64,000 nt of DNA from Romboutsia timonensis (GTDB taxonomy: Bacteria; Bacillota; Clostridia; Peptostreptococcales; Peptostreptococcaceae), in the NCBI RefSeq assembly GCF_900106845.1, contig NZ_LT629850.1, forward strand, positions 609,115 through 673,114, given 5' to 3'. Below the pieces are notes generated by a model. The model searched no databases and was not told where the DNA came from. It saw only the letters and a list, made by a program, of their open reading frames with translations. This document shows positions 18,732 through 27,471 of this stretch, piece after piece. Every line of letters begins with the position of its first letter. The stretch's first letter is position 1. A program made the translations under genes and the position numbers.

Positions 18732-19868
18732 CTATTTTGAAGTTTCTTTTACTTTTTCATCTCTTATAGCTACTTGAGTTTCTTTATCAAATATATGGAT
18801 TCTATGCTTATCCATAGCAAGTTTTAACTTATCTCCTATATTTAACTTATATCTACCATCAAATCTAGCAGTGATACTATGGTTACCAGCTTTTAAGTAA
18901 GCATATATTTCAGCTCCCATAAGCTCTCCTAGTTCAACATTAGCTTCAAATGTACTATCTAAACTGTTATCAACAAATATATCTTCTATATGAATATCTT
19001 CTGGTCTTATACCTAAAATAACTTCTTTACCTATATATCCATTAGATGTTAAGGCTCCACAGTCTCCAGCATTTAACTTTATACTTAAAGCATCATTTTG
19101 TGCATATATTTCTCCATCTTTTTCAACTAATTTCACATCTATGAAGTTCATTTGAGGAGCTCCTATAAATCCTGCAACGAATATGTTGTTTGGAGAATCG
19201 TATATATCTTGTGGAGTATCTATTTGTTGAACAATACCATCTTTCATAACTACTATTCTATCAGCCATAGTCATAGCTTCTACTTGGTCATGTGTAACAT
19301 ATATAAATGTAGTTCCAAGTGATTTATGTAACTTAGTTATTTCAGTTCTCATTGCTGTTCTAAGTTTAGCATCTAAGTTTGATAAAGGTTCATCCATTAA
19401 GAAAACCTTAGGATTTCTAACTATAGCACGCCCAAGAGCAACCCTTTGTCTTTGTCCTCCAGATAAAGCCTTAGGCTTTCTATCTAATAGATGGCCTAAA
19501 TCAAGTATCTTAGCTGCTTCTTTAACTTTTTTATCTATTTCATCTTTAGGCATCTTTCTAAGTTTTAAAGCAAATGCCATATTATCGTATACACTTAAGT
19601 GTGGATATAGAGCATAGTTTTGGAAAACCATTGCTATATCTCTATCTTTAGGATCTATATCATTTACTAATTTATCTCCTATGTATAATTCGCCATCACT
19701 TATATCTTCAAGTCCAGCTATCATTCTTAATGTAGTTGACTTACCACACCCAGAAGGGCCAACTAAAACTACGAATTCTTTGTCTTCTATATCTATATTT
19801 ACATTTTTTACTGCATTAAATCCATTGTCATAAGACTTGCATATATTTTTTAAAATTACCTCTGCCAT
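18732..19868 (-). CDS. msmX: Sugar ABC transporter ATP-binding protein (MsmX/UgpC family)
   Basis: Cytoplasmic ATPase that energises carbohydrate ABC importers (378 aa). Walker A GPSGCGKST, Q-loop VFQNYALYPH, signature LSGGQRQRVALGRA, Walker B VFLMDEPLSNLDAKLR and H-switch YVTHDQVEAM are intact. The C-terminal ~130 residues are the MalK-type TOBE/OB regulatory domain (GIRPEDIHIED). No permease or binding-protein genes adjoin it, which is typical of the shared MsmX-type ATPase that serves several importers. Regulator gene downstream on the same strand. Confidence 0.92.
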   Translation of the reverse strand: MAEVILKNICKSYDNGFNAVKNVNIDIEDKEFVVLVGPSGCGKSTTLRMIAGLEDISDGELYIGDKLVNDIDPKDRDIAMVFQNYALYPHLSVYDNMAFALKLRKMPKDEIDKKVKEAAKILDLGHLLDRKPKALSGGQRQRVALGRAIVRNPKVFLMDEPLSNLDAKLRTAMRTEITKLHKSLGTTFIYVTHDQVEAMTMADRIVVMKDGIVQQIDTPQDIYDSPNNIFVAGFIGAPQMNFIDVKLVEKDGEIYAQNDALSIKLNAGDCGALTSNGYIGKEVILGIRPEDIHIEDIFVDNSLDSTFEANVELGELMGAEIYAYLKAGNHSITARFDGRYKLNIGDKLKLAMDKHRIHIFDKETQVAIRDEKVKETSK

Positions 19869-20145
19869 AATAAATCTCCCCTTTATACTTGAATATTTTT
19901 TATTTAAAAATAATTACAATTAAATGTTATCAGAGAAATGTTTTCCTAGTAATGTTTATATTAACCGAAAAACTTTGTATATATTTTACAAAGGTATTCA
20001 TTAATATTTTTTTTAGATGCTCAATAGGTATTTTTTATATATAAGTTTAATTTACTAGACATAGTTTTTTTTATGTTGTAATATAATATAAAAGTAGAAA
20101 AAAAAATAAAAATAGCTAAAAATGACATAAAATGGAGGTATATGT

Positions 20146-21054
20146 ATGTTTCTGGAGCAAAAAGCTACAGATGTAACTACTGAAGACGTATTAAAAGGGA
20201 TTGAGCAGTTAGGGAACTTAGACTTTAGCAAGATAAAAATGAGTTCGTTAATAGAAAAACTAGTAGAATGGGCAGCAACTACAGGATTTAAACTTATTGT
20301 AGGAGCATTAATAATATCAATAGGATTTAAAATAATTAACAAGCTTGTTGGTCGTTTTATGAATGTTTTAGAGAAAAGAGAAGTTGATATAACCATTAGT
20401 AAATTCTTAAAATCACTTATAACAGTCAGTCTTAAAGTAATTCTTGTTTTACCAGTATTAGGATATTGGGGTATACAATTATCTGGTATTGCTGCATTAG
20501 TAGCGTCAGCTGGGGTTGCAATAGGTTTAGCTCTTCAAGGGAGTTTATCTAACTTTGCTGGTGGATTTATAATATTATTTATTAGACCTTTTAAAGTAGG
20601 AGACTATATTGAAACATCAACATATGGTGGTGTTGTAGAACAAATAGGATTATTTTACACTCAATTAGCAACGTTTGATAATAAACAAATATTAATACCA
20701 AATGGAAGTTTATCTAATGGAAGTTTAATAAACTATTCAGCAAAATCAACTAGAAGAGTAGATTTAATATTTAGCGTTGGGTATGAAAATGATATACATC
20801 ATGTTAAAGATATATTAACTAAAATAGTTGAAAATCATAAGCTAATTTTAAAAGATCCAAAACCATTTATAGGTGTAAGTTCACATAGTGCAAGCTCTAT
20901 AGATTTCGTAGTAAGAGTATGGGGTAATACTGAAAATTATTGGAATATATATCATGACTTATTAGAAGAAGTCAAGATAACTTTTGATAAAGAAAATATA
21001 AGTATACCTTATCCACAAATGGATCTTCATTTAAAAGAAGTTTATAAGAAGTAA
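20146..21054 (+). CDS. mscS: Small-conductance mechanosensitive channel (MscS family)
   Basis: Membrane channel opened by tension, protecting against hypo-osmotic shock. The 302-residue protein has three spans: FKLIVGALIISIGFKII, the second around VILVLPVLGYWGI, and the pore-lining TM3 with AALVASAGVAIGLALQGSLSNFAGG. The beta domain follows (RPFKVGDYIE) and then the mixed alpha/beta cytoplasmic cage. SD GGAGG lies 7 bases before ATG. It stands alone, with a TAGACA-17-TAATAT promoter-like pair just upstream and a weak hairpin (21061-21086) downstream. Confidence 0.92.
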   Translation: MFLEQKATDVTTEDVLKGIEQLGNLDFSKIKMSSLIEKLVEWAATTGFKLIVGALIISIGFKIINKLVGRFMNVLEKREVDITISKFLKSLITVSLKVILVLPVLGYWGIQLSGIAALVASAGVAIGLALQGSLSNFAGGFIILFIRPFKVGDYIETSTYGGVVEQIGLFYTQLATFDNKQILIPNGSLSNGSLINYSAKSTRRVDLIFSVGYENDIHHVKDILTKIVENHKLILKDPKPFIGVSSHSASSIDFVVRVWGNTENYWNIYHDLLEEVKITFDKENISIPYPQMDLHLKEVYKK

Positions 21055-21258
21055 TAGAAAAGACTAGTGTATATATGCACTAGTCTGATTATTATAAATA
21101 TAAAACATTAAATTGAATAAGTTATATTTAAATTAAAGTTTTAATATATTAAGTGATGAAATAAAAATATTATTTATTTTAACTTTTGATAAAATAAAAC
21201 AAAATTTAAAGTAAATAATGTATACTAGGATTAATAGAAATCAAAAGGAGAAATACAA

Positions 21259-21828
21259 ATGGAGTATATTCAAAATTTATACTACATGGTACAAGATTAT
21301 TGGATTTTGACAATGTTAATAGGTTTAATGAGTTGTTTTGTAGAAAGTTTCATACCAGCATTACCTTTGATAGGAATAGTAACTGGGAATGCAATGTTTT
21401 TTGGATTCTTAAATGGAATGATATTATCATGGATAGGATCAGGATTAGGAACAATATTGTTATTTTTATTAACTAAAAAGTTTAAAGACAGCATACATAT
21501 GGAAAGATTTAAAAATGAAAAAATAAATAAAGTTATAAACTGGATATATAAACAAGGATTTAAGGTATTGTTTATAGCTTATTGTTGCCCATTTGTACCA
21601 GGTTTTTTAGTTACAATAACATCTGCATTAAGCGGAAAAGATATAAGGAATTTTGCTCCTGCAATGTTATGTGGAAAATTTATTATGTTTTTAGTCGTAA
21701 GTTATCCAGCAAGTGATGTAGTAGGATTTATAAAAAATCCAATTAAAATAGTACTATTTATATTATTAGTATTTTTAGCTTGGAAAGTAGGAAATAGTAT
21801 TAATACTAAATTAGATAAAAATAATTAA
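21259..21828 (+). CDS. VTT-domain (TVP38/DedA-like) membrane protein
   Basis: A 189-residue polytopic membrane protein of the VTT/SNARE-associated family. ESFIPALPLIGIVTGNAM carries the conserved acidic residue and Pro pair of the first re-entrant region; WIGSGLGTILLFLLTKKF and FVPGFLVTITSALSG form the second half, and a final span ends the protein. DedA and TVP38 relatives are linked to membrane phospholipid or undecaprenyl-phosphate flipping, but the substrate here cannot be inferred. Single gene with SD AAGGAG. Confidence 0.8.
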   Translation: MEYIQNLYYMVQDYWILTMLIGLMSCFVESFIPALPLIGIVTGNAMFFGFLNGMILSWIGSGLGTILLFLLTKKFKDSIHMERFKNEKINKVINWIYKQGFKVLFIAYCCPFVPGFLVTITSALSGKDIRNFAPAMLCGKFIMFLVVSYPASDVVGFIKNPIKIVLFILLVFLAWKVGNSINTKLDKNN

Positions 21829-21834
21829 ATATAA

Positions 21835-21874
21835 AGGATATAGGTCCTATATTAATATATAAAACCTATATCCT
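21835..21874. terminator. Weak hairpin between convergent genes
   Basis: 11-bp stem AGGATATAGGT / ACCTATATCCT with a long loop; its right half overlaps the 3' end of the minus-strand hydrolase gene. No T tract of note. Confidence 0.45.
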
Positions 21875-22383
21875 AGTAAGAATATAACTATAAAGCTTAA
21901 TACTTTGCATATTAGTTTTTCTGTTTTAGAATTAGTCTTTATAGGCATTAAAGAAAAGTTAATATCTATTGGGTAAAGCAATTCTATACCTTCCTTTGTA
22001 AATAAATCTAATATCATATGAGAAAAACATCCGATTATAAGACCACTAAATGAAGATATAAAAACTATATTATTATCTGCATACTTTAATATTAGACTTG
22101 ATAAATAACATAGTAAATATAGAAATAGTAGACTATGAGTAAAACTTCTGTGACGAAATCTAGAACCGAATAATTTATATACTTTTGGGAAGGTTTTACT
22201 TGCACAAGAACCACGCATATCTATATCTGGAATTATTGAACCTATATATGAAAAATACATATAAATAAATAATAGAATAAATTTATAAACAGGCTCATAA
22301 CTAGATAAATATTCATTGTCAATAAAGGGCAGTGCAAGTAGTGCTAATAAGTATCCGCCCTTTGTGTGAGTTTCCTTTACCAT
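21847..22383 (-). CDS. ydjM: YdjM-like membrane-bound metal-dependent hydrolase
   Basis: Membrane protein of the DUF457/YdjM family (178 aa from ATG 22383). MVKETHTKGGYL (His of the HxxxG start), IPDIDMRGS (metal Asp pair), FRHRSFTHSLLF and GCFSHMILDLFT supply the family's conserved His/Asp residues. ATG 22383 is chosen because AGGAGG lies four bases upstream; a longer frame from TTG 22458 has no SD and would abut the sodA stop. In C. difficile-type genomes these proteins are common orphans; in E. coli the homologue belongs to the SOS regulon, but I see no LexA-type box here. Confidence 0.82.
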   Translation of the reverse strand: MVKETHTKGGYLLALLALPFIDNEYLSSYEPVYKFILLFIYMYFSYIGSIIPDIDMRGSCASKTFPKVYKLFGSRFRHRSFTHSLLFLYLLCYLSSLILKYADNNIVFISSFSGLIIGCFSHMILDLFTKEGIELLYPIDINFSLMPIKTNSKTEKLICKVLSFIVIFLLGYRFYILI

Positions 22384-22458
22384 TAATCCTCCTATGGTGC
22401 TAAGTACATGATGATTTATTACATTATATAGTAAATATAAAAATTTTACAAATTGCAA

Positions 22459-23154
22459 CTATTTAGAATTATTATAATTAGAAAGAGCTTTATCCCAATT
22501 AACAACATTAAACCAATTATCTATATAATTTACTCTATTATTTTGATATCTAAGATAATAAGCATGTTCCCATAGATCTATTCCTATAACTGGAATTAAG
22601 TTTAGTGTTATAGGTGTATCCTGATTTGATGTTTTTATTATAGATAAGTTTCCTTTATTGTCAGATACAAGCCATACCCATCCTGAACCGAAAATATCTA
22701 ATGAAGCTTCTTTAAATTCCTTTTTAAATTCATCAAAAGATCCAAAATCTCTATCGATAGCCTTTTTTAGTTCTTTAGAAGGATATGTTTTTCTATTAGT
22801 CATTATGCTAAAAAAGAACTCATGATTATAAATTCCTCCACCGTTGTTTTTTATTATTTGCGACGCACTATCTGGAAGACAATCTAAGTTACTTAGTAAA
22901 TCTGTTAAGCTACAAGAATAAAGTTTAGGATATTTTTTTATAGTATCATTTAGTTTATCAACATAATTTTTATAATGTTTATTATAATGTAACATCATAG
23001 TTTCTTTATCTACATATGGTTCTAATGCATCATAAGAATAATTTAGTTCTTTACATTCAAATGGTTTAAATTCTGATGATAAGCTTAATGAATTTGAAGA
23101 AGCTAAAATTATAAATAAAAAAAATAATGTTACTGATAATAGTTTTTTCTTCAT
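22459..23154 (-). CDS. sodA: Fe/Mn superoxide dismutase with signal peptide
   Basis: Converts superoxide to hydrogen peroxide and oxygen. Unlike the usual cytosolic enzyme it starts with a signal peptide (KKKLLSVTLFFLFIILASSNS), giving 231 residues instead of ~200, so the mature enzyme should be exported. Metal ligands are readable: His in MMLHYNKHY, His in YNHEFFFSI, and Asp/His in DLWEHAYY. Second-sphere His residues common in HHDKHH motifs are Tyr here (LHYNKHYKNY). No lipobox. In related clostridia an exported SodA is found in the spore coat, so a spore role is possible. SD AGAGGTGG precedes ATG. Confidence 0.92.
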   Translation of the reverse strand: MKKKLLSVTLFFLFIILASSNSLSLSSEFKPFECKELNYSYDALEPYVDKETMMLHYNKHYKNYVDKLNDTIKKYPKLYSCSLTDLLSNLDCLPDSASQIIKNNGGGIYNHEFFFSIMTNRKTYPSKELKKAIDRDFGSFDEFKKEFKEASLDIFGSGWVWLVSDNKGNLSIIKTSNQDTPITLNLIPVIGIDLWEHAYYLRYQNNRVNYIDNWFNVVNWDKALSNYNNSK

Positions 23155-23273
23155 AAAACCACCTCTATATAGTATTATGCTTAAAAATAAGATAAAAATT
23201 TATATAAAGTTAAATTTTATAGTATATATATCTAAATTATTTCAATTTTACATTATTTTATTATATTTCATAT

Positions 23274-23298
23274 AAAAAGGAGTAGAATAATCTACTCC
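23274..23298 (-). terminator. Terminator of lplA
   Basis: 8-bp stem GGAGTAGA / TCTACTCC, ATAA loop, T run on the minus strand, just past the stop at 23304. Confidence 0.88.
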
Positions 23299-23303
23299 AA
23301 GTA

Positions 23304-24290
23304 CTATTTAACACCCATTATTCCAGATACTAAAACATCAGTATCAGCCCCTAGGAAATAATCATTTATATTTATAGAGTTAAGTATTGTTTTTAAACTT
23401 TCTTCTTCGTGTTTTGTATTTAATAATAGGTTCTCAATATGAGAAATATCACATTTTCCAAAGAAATCCCCAAAGAATTTTATATCCTTTATAATTCCAC
23501 CTTCAACATTTAAGTTAAATTCTACATTTCCTCCAGGATACCTTAATTCATTATAAAGAGAGTATTTTGGGGAATGTCCAAAGTTCCAATCCCAAGTATT
23601 GTATTTTTCTTCTACTAATTTATTTATATTATTTATATCTAACTCACTTAAAGTATAATACTTATTATCAGTATTTGTTTTATAAAAGTAATCTATTATT
23701 AAATCCTTAAATTCTAATATATCCATAGGAACTTTTAAATGTTCACTTATATTAGTTACACGAGCTTTTACAGATTTAATGCTTTTTCCTTCAAATTTTA
23801 TAGGTTTAACTTTTAAAGCATTTGACATATCTGATATTTGAGATGAAAATAACAATGTACCATGATGCATTACTTTATTTTTGTAGTTATATTGAGCATT
23901 GCCTGAAAATTTACATCCATCTATTAACAAATCATTTCTTCCAGAAAATTTAGCATTTATATCCAATGTTTTTAAAAGTTCTATTATAGGAGTAGTAAAT
24001 CTTTTGAAATCACTGAAATTATCATTATTACTTGCTATAAATGTAAAGTTTATATTACCTAAGTCGTGAAATACAGCTCCTCCTCCTGATTGTCTTCTGA
24101 CAACGGGTATAGAGTTTTCTTTAATATAATCTAGATTAATTTCAGATAATGTATTTTGATTTTTACCAACTATTACGGAACTTTCATTTCTCCAAAGTAT
24201 AAAGATATCTTCATCGAAGTTTTTAAGAAAATATTCTTCCATAGCCAAATTAAAAAACGGATTAGTTTTTTCATTATAAATTAGTAACAT
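23304..24290 (-). CDS. lplA: Lipoate-protein ligase A
   Basis: Activates free lipoate with ATP and attaches it to lipoyl domains such as GcvH or E2 subunits. Full length at 328 residues: N-terminal catalytic domain with RRQSGGGAVFHDLGNINF (lipoyl-AMP site), GRNDLLIDGCKFSGNAQ (catalytic Lys) and HHGTLLF, then the C-terminal accessory domain (~residues 245-328). SD GGGAGA precedes ATG. No glycine-cleavage or dehydrogenase genes adjoin it, so its acceptor proteins are coded elsewhere. Confidence 0.93.
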   Translation of the reverse strand: MLLIYNEKTNPFFNLAMEEYFLKNFDEDIFILWRNESSVIVGKNQNTLSEINLDYIKENSIPVVRRQSGGGAVFHDLGNINFTFIASNNDNFSDFKRFTTPIIELLKTLDINAKFSGRNDLLIDGCKFSGNAQYNYKNKVMHHGTLLFSSQISDMSNALKVKPIKFEGKSIKSVKARVTNISEHLKVPMDILEFKDLIIDYFYKTNTDNKYYTLSELDINNINKLVEEKYNTWDWNFGHSPKYSLYNELRYPGGNVEFNLNVEGGIIKDIKFFGDFFGKCDISHIENLLLNTKHEEESLKTILNSININDYFLGADTDVLVSGIMGVK

Positions 24291-24566
24291 AAAATCTCTC
24301 CCTTAAAATGTATATAAATTTACATCATTAGGTAAATAGTAGCAGGGAATAATATAGTTATCAATATACTTAAAATTTATAGTTATAAGATATTTATAAA
24401 TAGAAAATAATGAATACATATGAGTTATTTTAATTTGAATGTATAATATCATGGAAATCTATATAAATTAGTATATTAAATTAAATATGATAAACAATAA
24501 GATAGAAAATATTAGTATTTTAATAAAGTTTAGACTTAAAGCCTATAAATATAAAAGGAGGTAAGT

Positions 24567-25757
24567 ATGGCTTACATTAATTTTAAGGAAGAGAAGGCTA
24601 AAGGCAAATTTCAACTTGATGAAAGAAAAAAGAACAATGAAATTTTATATAAATCTATATTAAAGCATAAAGATAGTTTAACTGGATTTTATCCTAATTT
24701 AAAATATAGTTTTAAAAAGATAATTGATGAAAATATAGGTAAAAAGGGAGTGTTAGGAGAAGAAGATTTTCAGGAAATAACAAATGAAGATATTATTTGT
24801 ACTAAGTTTATAGATTGTACATTTAAAAATATAAAATTTAAAGATTGCAGATTTATAGGATGTGTATTTGATAGTTGTAAATTTGATGAAGGTGGAGTAA
24901 GTTTTGAAAACTGTATATTTATTAAAGAAGACAGTGAAAAGCTACCATCTTTAAATAGAAAAGATAATCTAGGTTGTAGTTTTTATAACTGTAATATATA
25001 TGCTAAATTTTTAAATAGCGATATATCTTATGCCATATTTGAAAATAGCAAACTTCAAAATACTAGCATAGAATTAACTAATGCTTCAAATTGTATAATA
25101 ACAAATTGTGAATTTGAAAAGGTTGAAGTTGTAGATTCTGATTTTAGGGGATTTAAAATTTTTAGTACATATATGGTGAATTTTTCTTTTGAAGATAAGT
25201 TTTTAACCAAATTTGATGAAAAAACATTCTTTGATAAAATTGAACCAAGGGTAAAAGATAAGCAAGAATATGAAGGAATATATACAGTATATGAAAGTAT
25301 TGCAGATAAATTTAAAGATAATACTTTAACGAGTAACTTTGGAGAATATTATTACCTAGGTAAATGTATTGAACGAAAATCACTAAAGTTATTGCCAAAG
25401 TTAGGTTCATATTTAGATTGGATTATTTGTGGATATGGAGAAAGACCTTTCTTTTGTATATTTTCAGCTTTGGGTATAATAATTATATTTTCATTTTTAT
25501 ATTTAATAACAGGTATAGATACGGACGGTAGAACTATCTTATATACATTTAGTAATATGTATACATGGAACATAAGTAAATTTATAAAAGATTTTAATGA
25601 AGCGCTTAATTTAAGTGTAGGAATGTTTGCTGGTGTGGGAATTGACAATGGAAAACCTACAGAAATTGGGTATTTGGTAGCCAATTTAGAAATGTTAATA
25701 GGTATAGTTCTTATGGGTGTTGGAGTAGGAACTTTAGTTAGGAAGGTAATTAGATAA
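24567..25757 (+). CDS. Pentapeptide-repeat protein with C-terminal two-span membrane module (filter lost)
   Basis: A 396-residue protein. Residues ~70-200 hold irregular pentapeptide-like repeats (CTKFIDCTFKNIKFKDCRF, then similar C/F-spaced units). After a hinge containing YGERP come two membrane spans (ALGIIIIFSFLYLITGI and LVANLEMLIGIVLMGVGVGTLV) with a pore-loop-like stretch between. The layout and the hinge match the protein at 45968-47026, which has a K+ channel filter; here the corresponding position reads FAGVGIDN in place of FTTVGYGD, so K+ selectivity should be absent. It lacks the Cys-rich N-terminus of its relative. SD AAAGGAGG. Its terminator is split by an IS3 element. Confidence 0.8.
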   Translation: MAYINFKEEKAKGKFQLDERKKNNEILYKSILKHKDSLTGFYPNLKYSFKKIIDENIGKKGVLGEEDFQEITNEDIICTKFIDCTFKNIKFKDCRFIGCVFDSCKFDEGGVSFENCIFIKEDSEKLPSLNRKDNLGCSFYNCNIYAKFLNSDISYAIFENSKLQNTSIELTNASNCIITNCEFEKVEVVDSDFRGFKIFSTYMVNFSFEDKFLTKFDEKTFFDKIEPRVKDKQEYEGIYTVYESIADKFKDNTLTSNFGEYYYLGKCIERKSLKLLPKLGSYLDWIICGYGERPFFCIFSALGIIIIFSFLYLITGIDTDGRTILYTFSNMYTWNISKFIKDFNEALNLSVGMFAGVGIDNGKPTEIGYLVANLEMLIGIVLMGVGVGTLVRKVIR

Positions 25758-25758
25758 A

Positions 25759-25780
25759 TAAAAAGATAGGAATTATAAAG
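25759..25780 (+). terminator. Left half of a terminator hairpin split by the IS element
   Basis: AAAAAGATAGGA here is complementary (one G-T pair) to TCCTGTCTTTTT on the other side of the insertion (about 27257-27268). Together they would form the terminator of the pentapeptide gene. Confidence 0.7.
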
Positions 25781-25818
25781 TGTACCCTTTGTCAAGGACA
25801 ATTTAAAAAAAGGTATTT

Positions 25819-26664
25819 CTAAGAAACAAGATGATTTCTGTACTGAACAGGAGTCATCTTGCTTAAATTCCATTGATATCTATAATTATTATAGTAATCC
25901 ATATAATCATCTATTTCTTTTATCACTTCTTCTAATGTACTACATTTGCTAAGAATAACTTCATCTTTAAAATGCCCAAAGAATGATTCTTGTGGAGCAT
26001 TGTCCCAGCAATTGCCTCTCCTTGACATAGATTGTTTTAAACCTAATTGCTGTACTTGCTTTTGAAATTTAGGACTCGTGTAATGAACACCTTGATCTGA
26101 GTGTAAAATAGCTTCGCTATGGAGTTTTAAATTCACATTTGACTTAAGTTTTTCTAGTGTATTTAAAACAATATCTAACCGTAGGTTATCTGAGACATAA
26201 TGAGCTAATATTTCATTTGTAGAGGAGTCTTTTATTGTAGACAAGTATGCTTTTTTTCCATTTTTATAACTTAAATATGTAATATCTGTTAATAGCACTT
26301 TATATGGTATATCTTGCTTAAATTCTCTGTTTATGAAATTAGAAACAATAGTATGCTCTTTACTTGCTTTCATCATACGTCTGTAAGGATTCGCTTTTCT
26401 ATACGGGCAAACTATTCCATATTTTTTCATTATTCTCCTAATACGCTTTAAATTATATATTATATTAAATCTATCTTTTAAAACCATTTTTATTTGTCTT
26501 GCACCTTTTTTACGTCCTTTAAAGTTAAAAGCTTTTAATACATTTTCTTTTGATAAAATATCTTTATCTTCTCTTGATTTTCTTAAATCCTTGCTTTCTG
26601 ATGAGAAGTATTTATAATACCCAGAACGTGATACACCTGCAACTTTACATAAATAACTTATCAT
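25819..26664 (-). CDS. IS3-family transposase OrfB (DDE integrase domain)
   Basis: Catalytic part of the transposase, 281 residues counted from the internal ATG. It has the HTH_21-like segment (FNFKGRKKGARQIKMVL), then the rve integrase core: DITYLSY (first Asp), LHSDQGVHYTS (second Asp) and the Glu in NAPQESFFGHFKDE, ending DYYNNYRYQWNLSKMTPVQYR. The frame is open upstream of the ATG back to the slippery site at 26769-26775, so the working product is most likely the OrfAB fusion made by -1 frameshifting, as established for IS3 elements. Confidence 0.93.
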   Translation of the reverse strand: MISYLCKVAGVSRSGYYKYFSSESKDLRKSREDKDILSKENVLKAFNFKGRKKGARQIKMVLKDRFNIIYNLKRIRRIMKKYGIVCPYRKANPYRRMMKASKEHTIVSNFINREFKQDIPYKVLLTDITYLSYKNGKKAYLSTIKDSSTNEILAHYVSDNLRLDIVLNTLEKLKSNVNLKLHSEAILHSDQGVHYTSPKFQKQVQQLGLKQSMSRRGNCWDNAPQESFFGHFKDEVILSKCSTLEEVIKEIDDYMDYYNNYRYQWNLSKMTPVQYRNHLVS

Positions 26665-26729
26665 ATTTTTAAGTTTATATTTTTTTATTGTAGACTTAAT
26701 AATCTCATATTTTTCACAAGAAAATAAAC

Positions 26730-27149
26730 TTACTTCTTCTTTAACACTCTCCTTTCTATCATGTCTAACTTTTTTAGTAATTCATTTTCAGCTTGAAGTA
26801 ACTTCATTTTAGCTTCTAGTTTTTTGTATTTTTCTTCTATTGAAAGATCTTTCTCAATAGGTCTTCCAGTATTGTATTTGCGAGTATCTGTAAGTTTTAT
26901 AGCTCCGCCATTTTTAAAGGCCGTACGCCATCTGCTAGCAGAAGATTTAACTCTTTGCATGCCTATAATATCGATATTGAAGCCACACTCTTCAAATATT
27001 ATTCTAGGAAGTTTACCATTACCATTTTCATCTATAAATATTCTTTTAAATTCATCTGTATAAGTAATACCTTTTGAAGTTACTTTCTTAACGTATTTGT
27101 TTTGTTTTAATATTATTATTTCCTCTTCTGTAAATAATTTTTTACTCAT
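26730..27149 (-). CDS. IS3-family transposase OrfA
   Basis: 139-residue DNA-binding component: N-terminal helix-turn-helix region (RRIFIDENGNGKLPRIIFEECGFNIDI, then QRVKSSASRWRTAF) followed by a leucine-zipper coiled coil (KYKKLEAKMKLLQAENELLKKL) used for oligomerisation. SD CGGAGA precedes ATG. The frame ends at 26730, while the OrfB frame is open across the overlap, allowing a fused OrfAB protein through frameshifting at A AAA AAG in the coiled-coil end. Confidence 0.9.
   Translation of the reverse strand: MSKKLFTEEEIIILKQNKYVKKVTSKGITYTDEFKRIFIDENGNGKLPRIIFEECGFNIDIIGMQRVKSSASRWRTAFKNGGAIKLTDTRKYNTGRPIEKDLSIEEKYKKLEAKMKLLQAENELLKKLDMIERRVLKKK
26769..26775 (-). other. Programmed -1 frameshift heptamer of the IS
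   Basis: On the minus strand the orfA codons ...CTA AAA AAG TTA... contain the canonical slippery heptamer A AAA AAG. After a -1 slip the frame runs without stop through VRHDRKESVKEEV into OrfB. Confidence 0.8.
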
Positions 27150-27471
27150 TAAAATTTTCTCCGATCTAATTATTATTTATTTAATTATATACAAAAATAC
27201 CCTATAGAGTAGACCTTTTTATTAGCTGTCTACTCTATAGGGTACATTTTATATTATCCTGTCTTTTTATTTATTTTATAATTTTTTTATTAATATATTT
27301 TGATAACTATTTGGTAAACTTAACTCTTATTACAACCTTTAAGATTATAAAATGAATTTAAAATGCAAATATAGTAATAAAATAGAGATTGAGTATACCA
27401 GTTTTTGAATAAATATATATATTGTGTTACAATAAATATTAATATTATGATTTTAGACAACGGAGGAGTGC

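Larger units (their letters stand above)
25781..27246 (-). mobile_element. Complete IS3-family insertion sequence
   Basis: About 1.47 kb, with both open frames and a programmed-frameshift site. The ends read TGTACCCT at 25781 and its complement AGGGTACA ending at 27246; 13 of the first 20 bases match between the inverted ends, including TG...CA termini. Outside them a further ATAAA/TTTAT is shared, so the true ends may lie up to six bases further out (then with a 3-bp ATT direct repeat). The element appears intact. Transposase genes are on the minus strand, facing the upstream pentapeptide gene. Confidence 0.9.

Noticed and set aside
22384-22458. 25-codon N-terminal extension of the YdjM-like gene from TTG
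   Set aside because: No SD at the TTG, whereas AGGAGG precedes ATG 22383 and the family start MVKETHTKGG.
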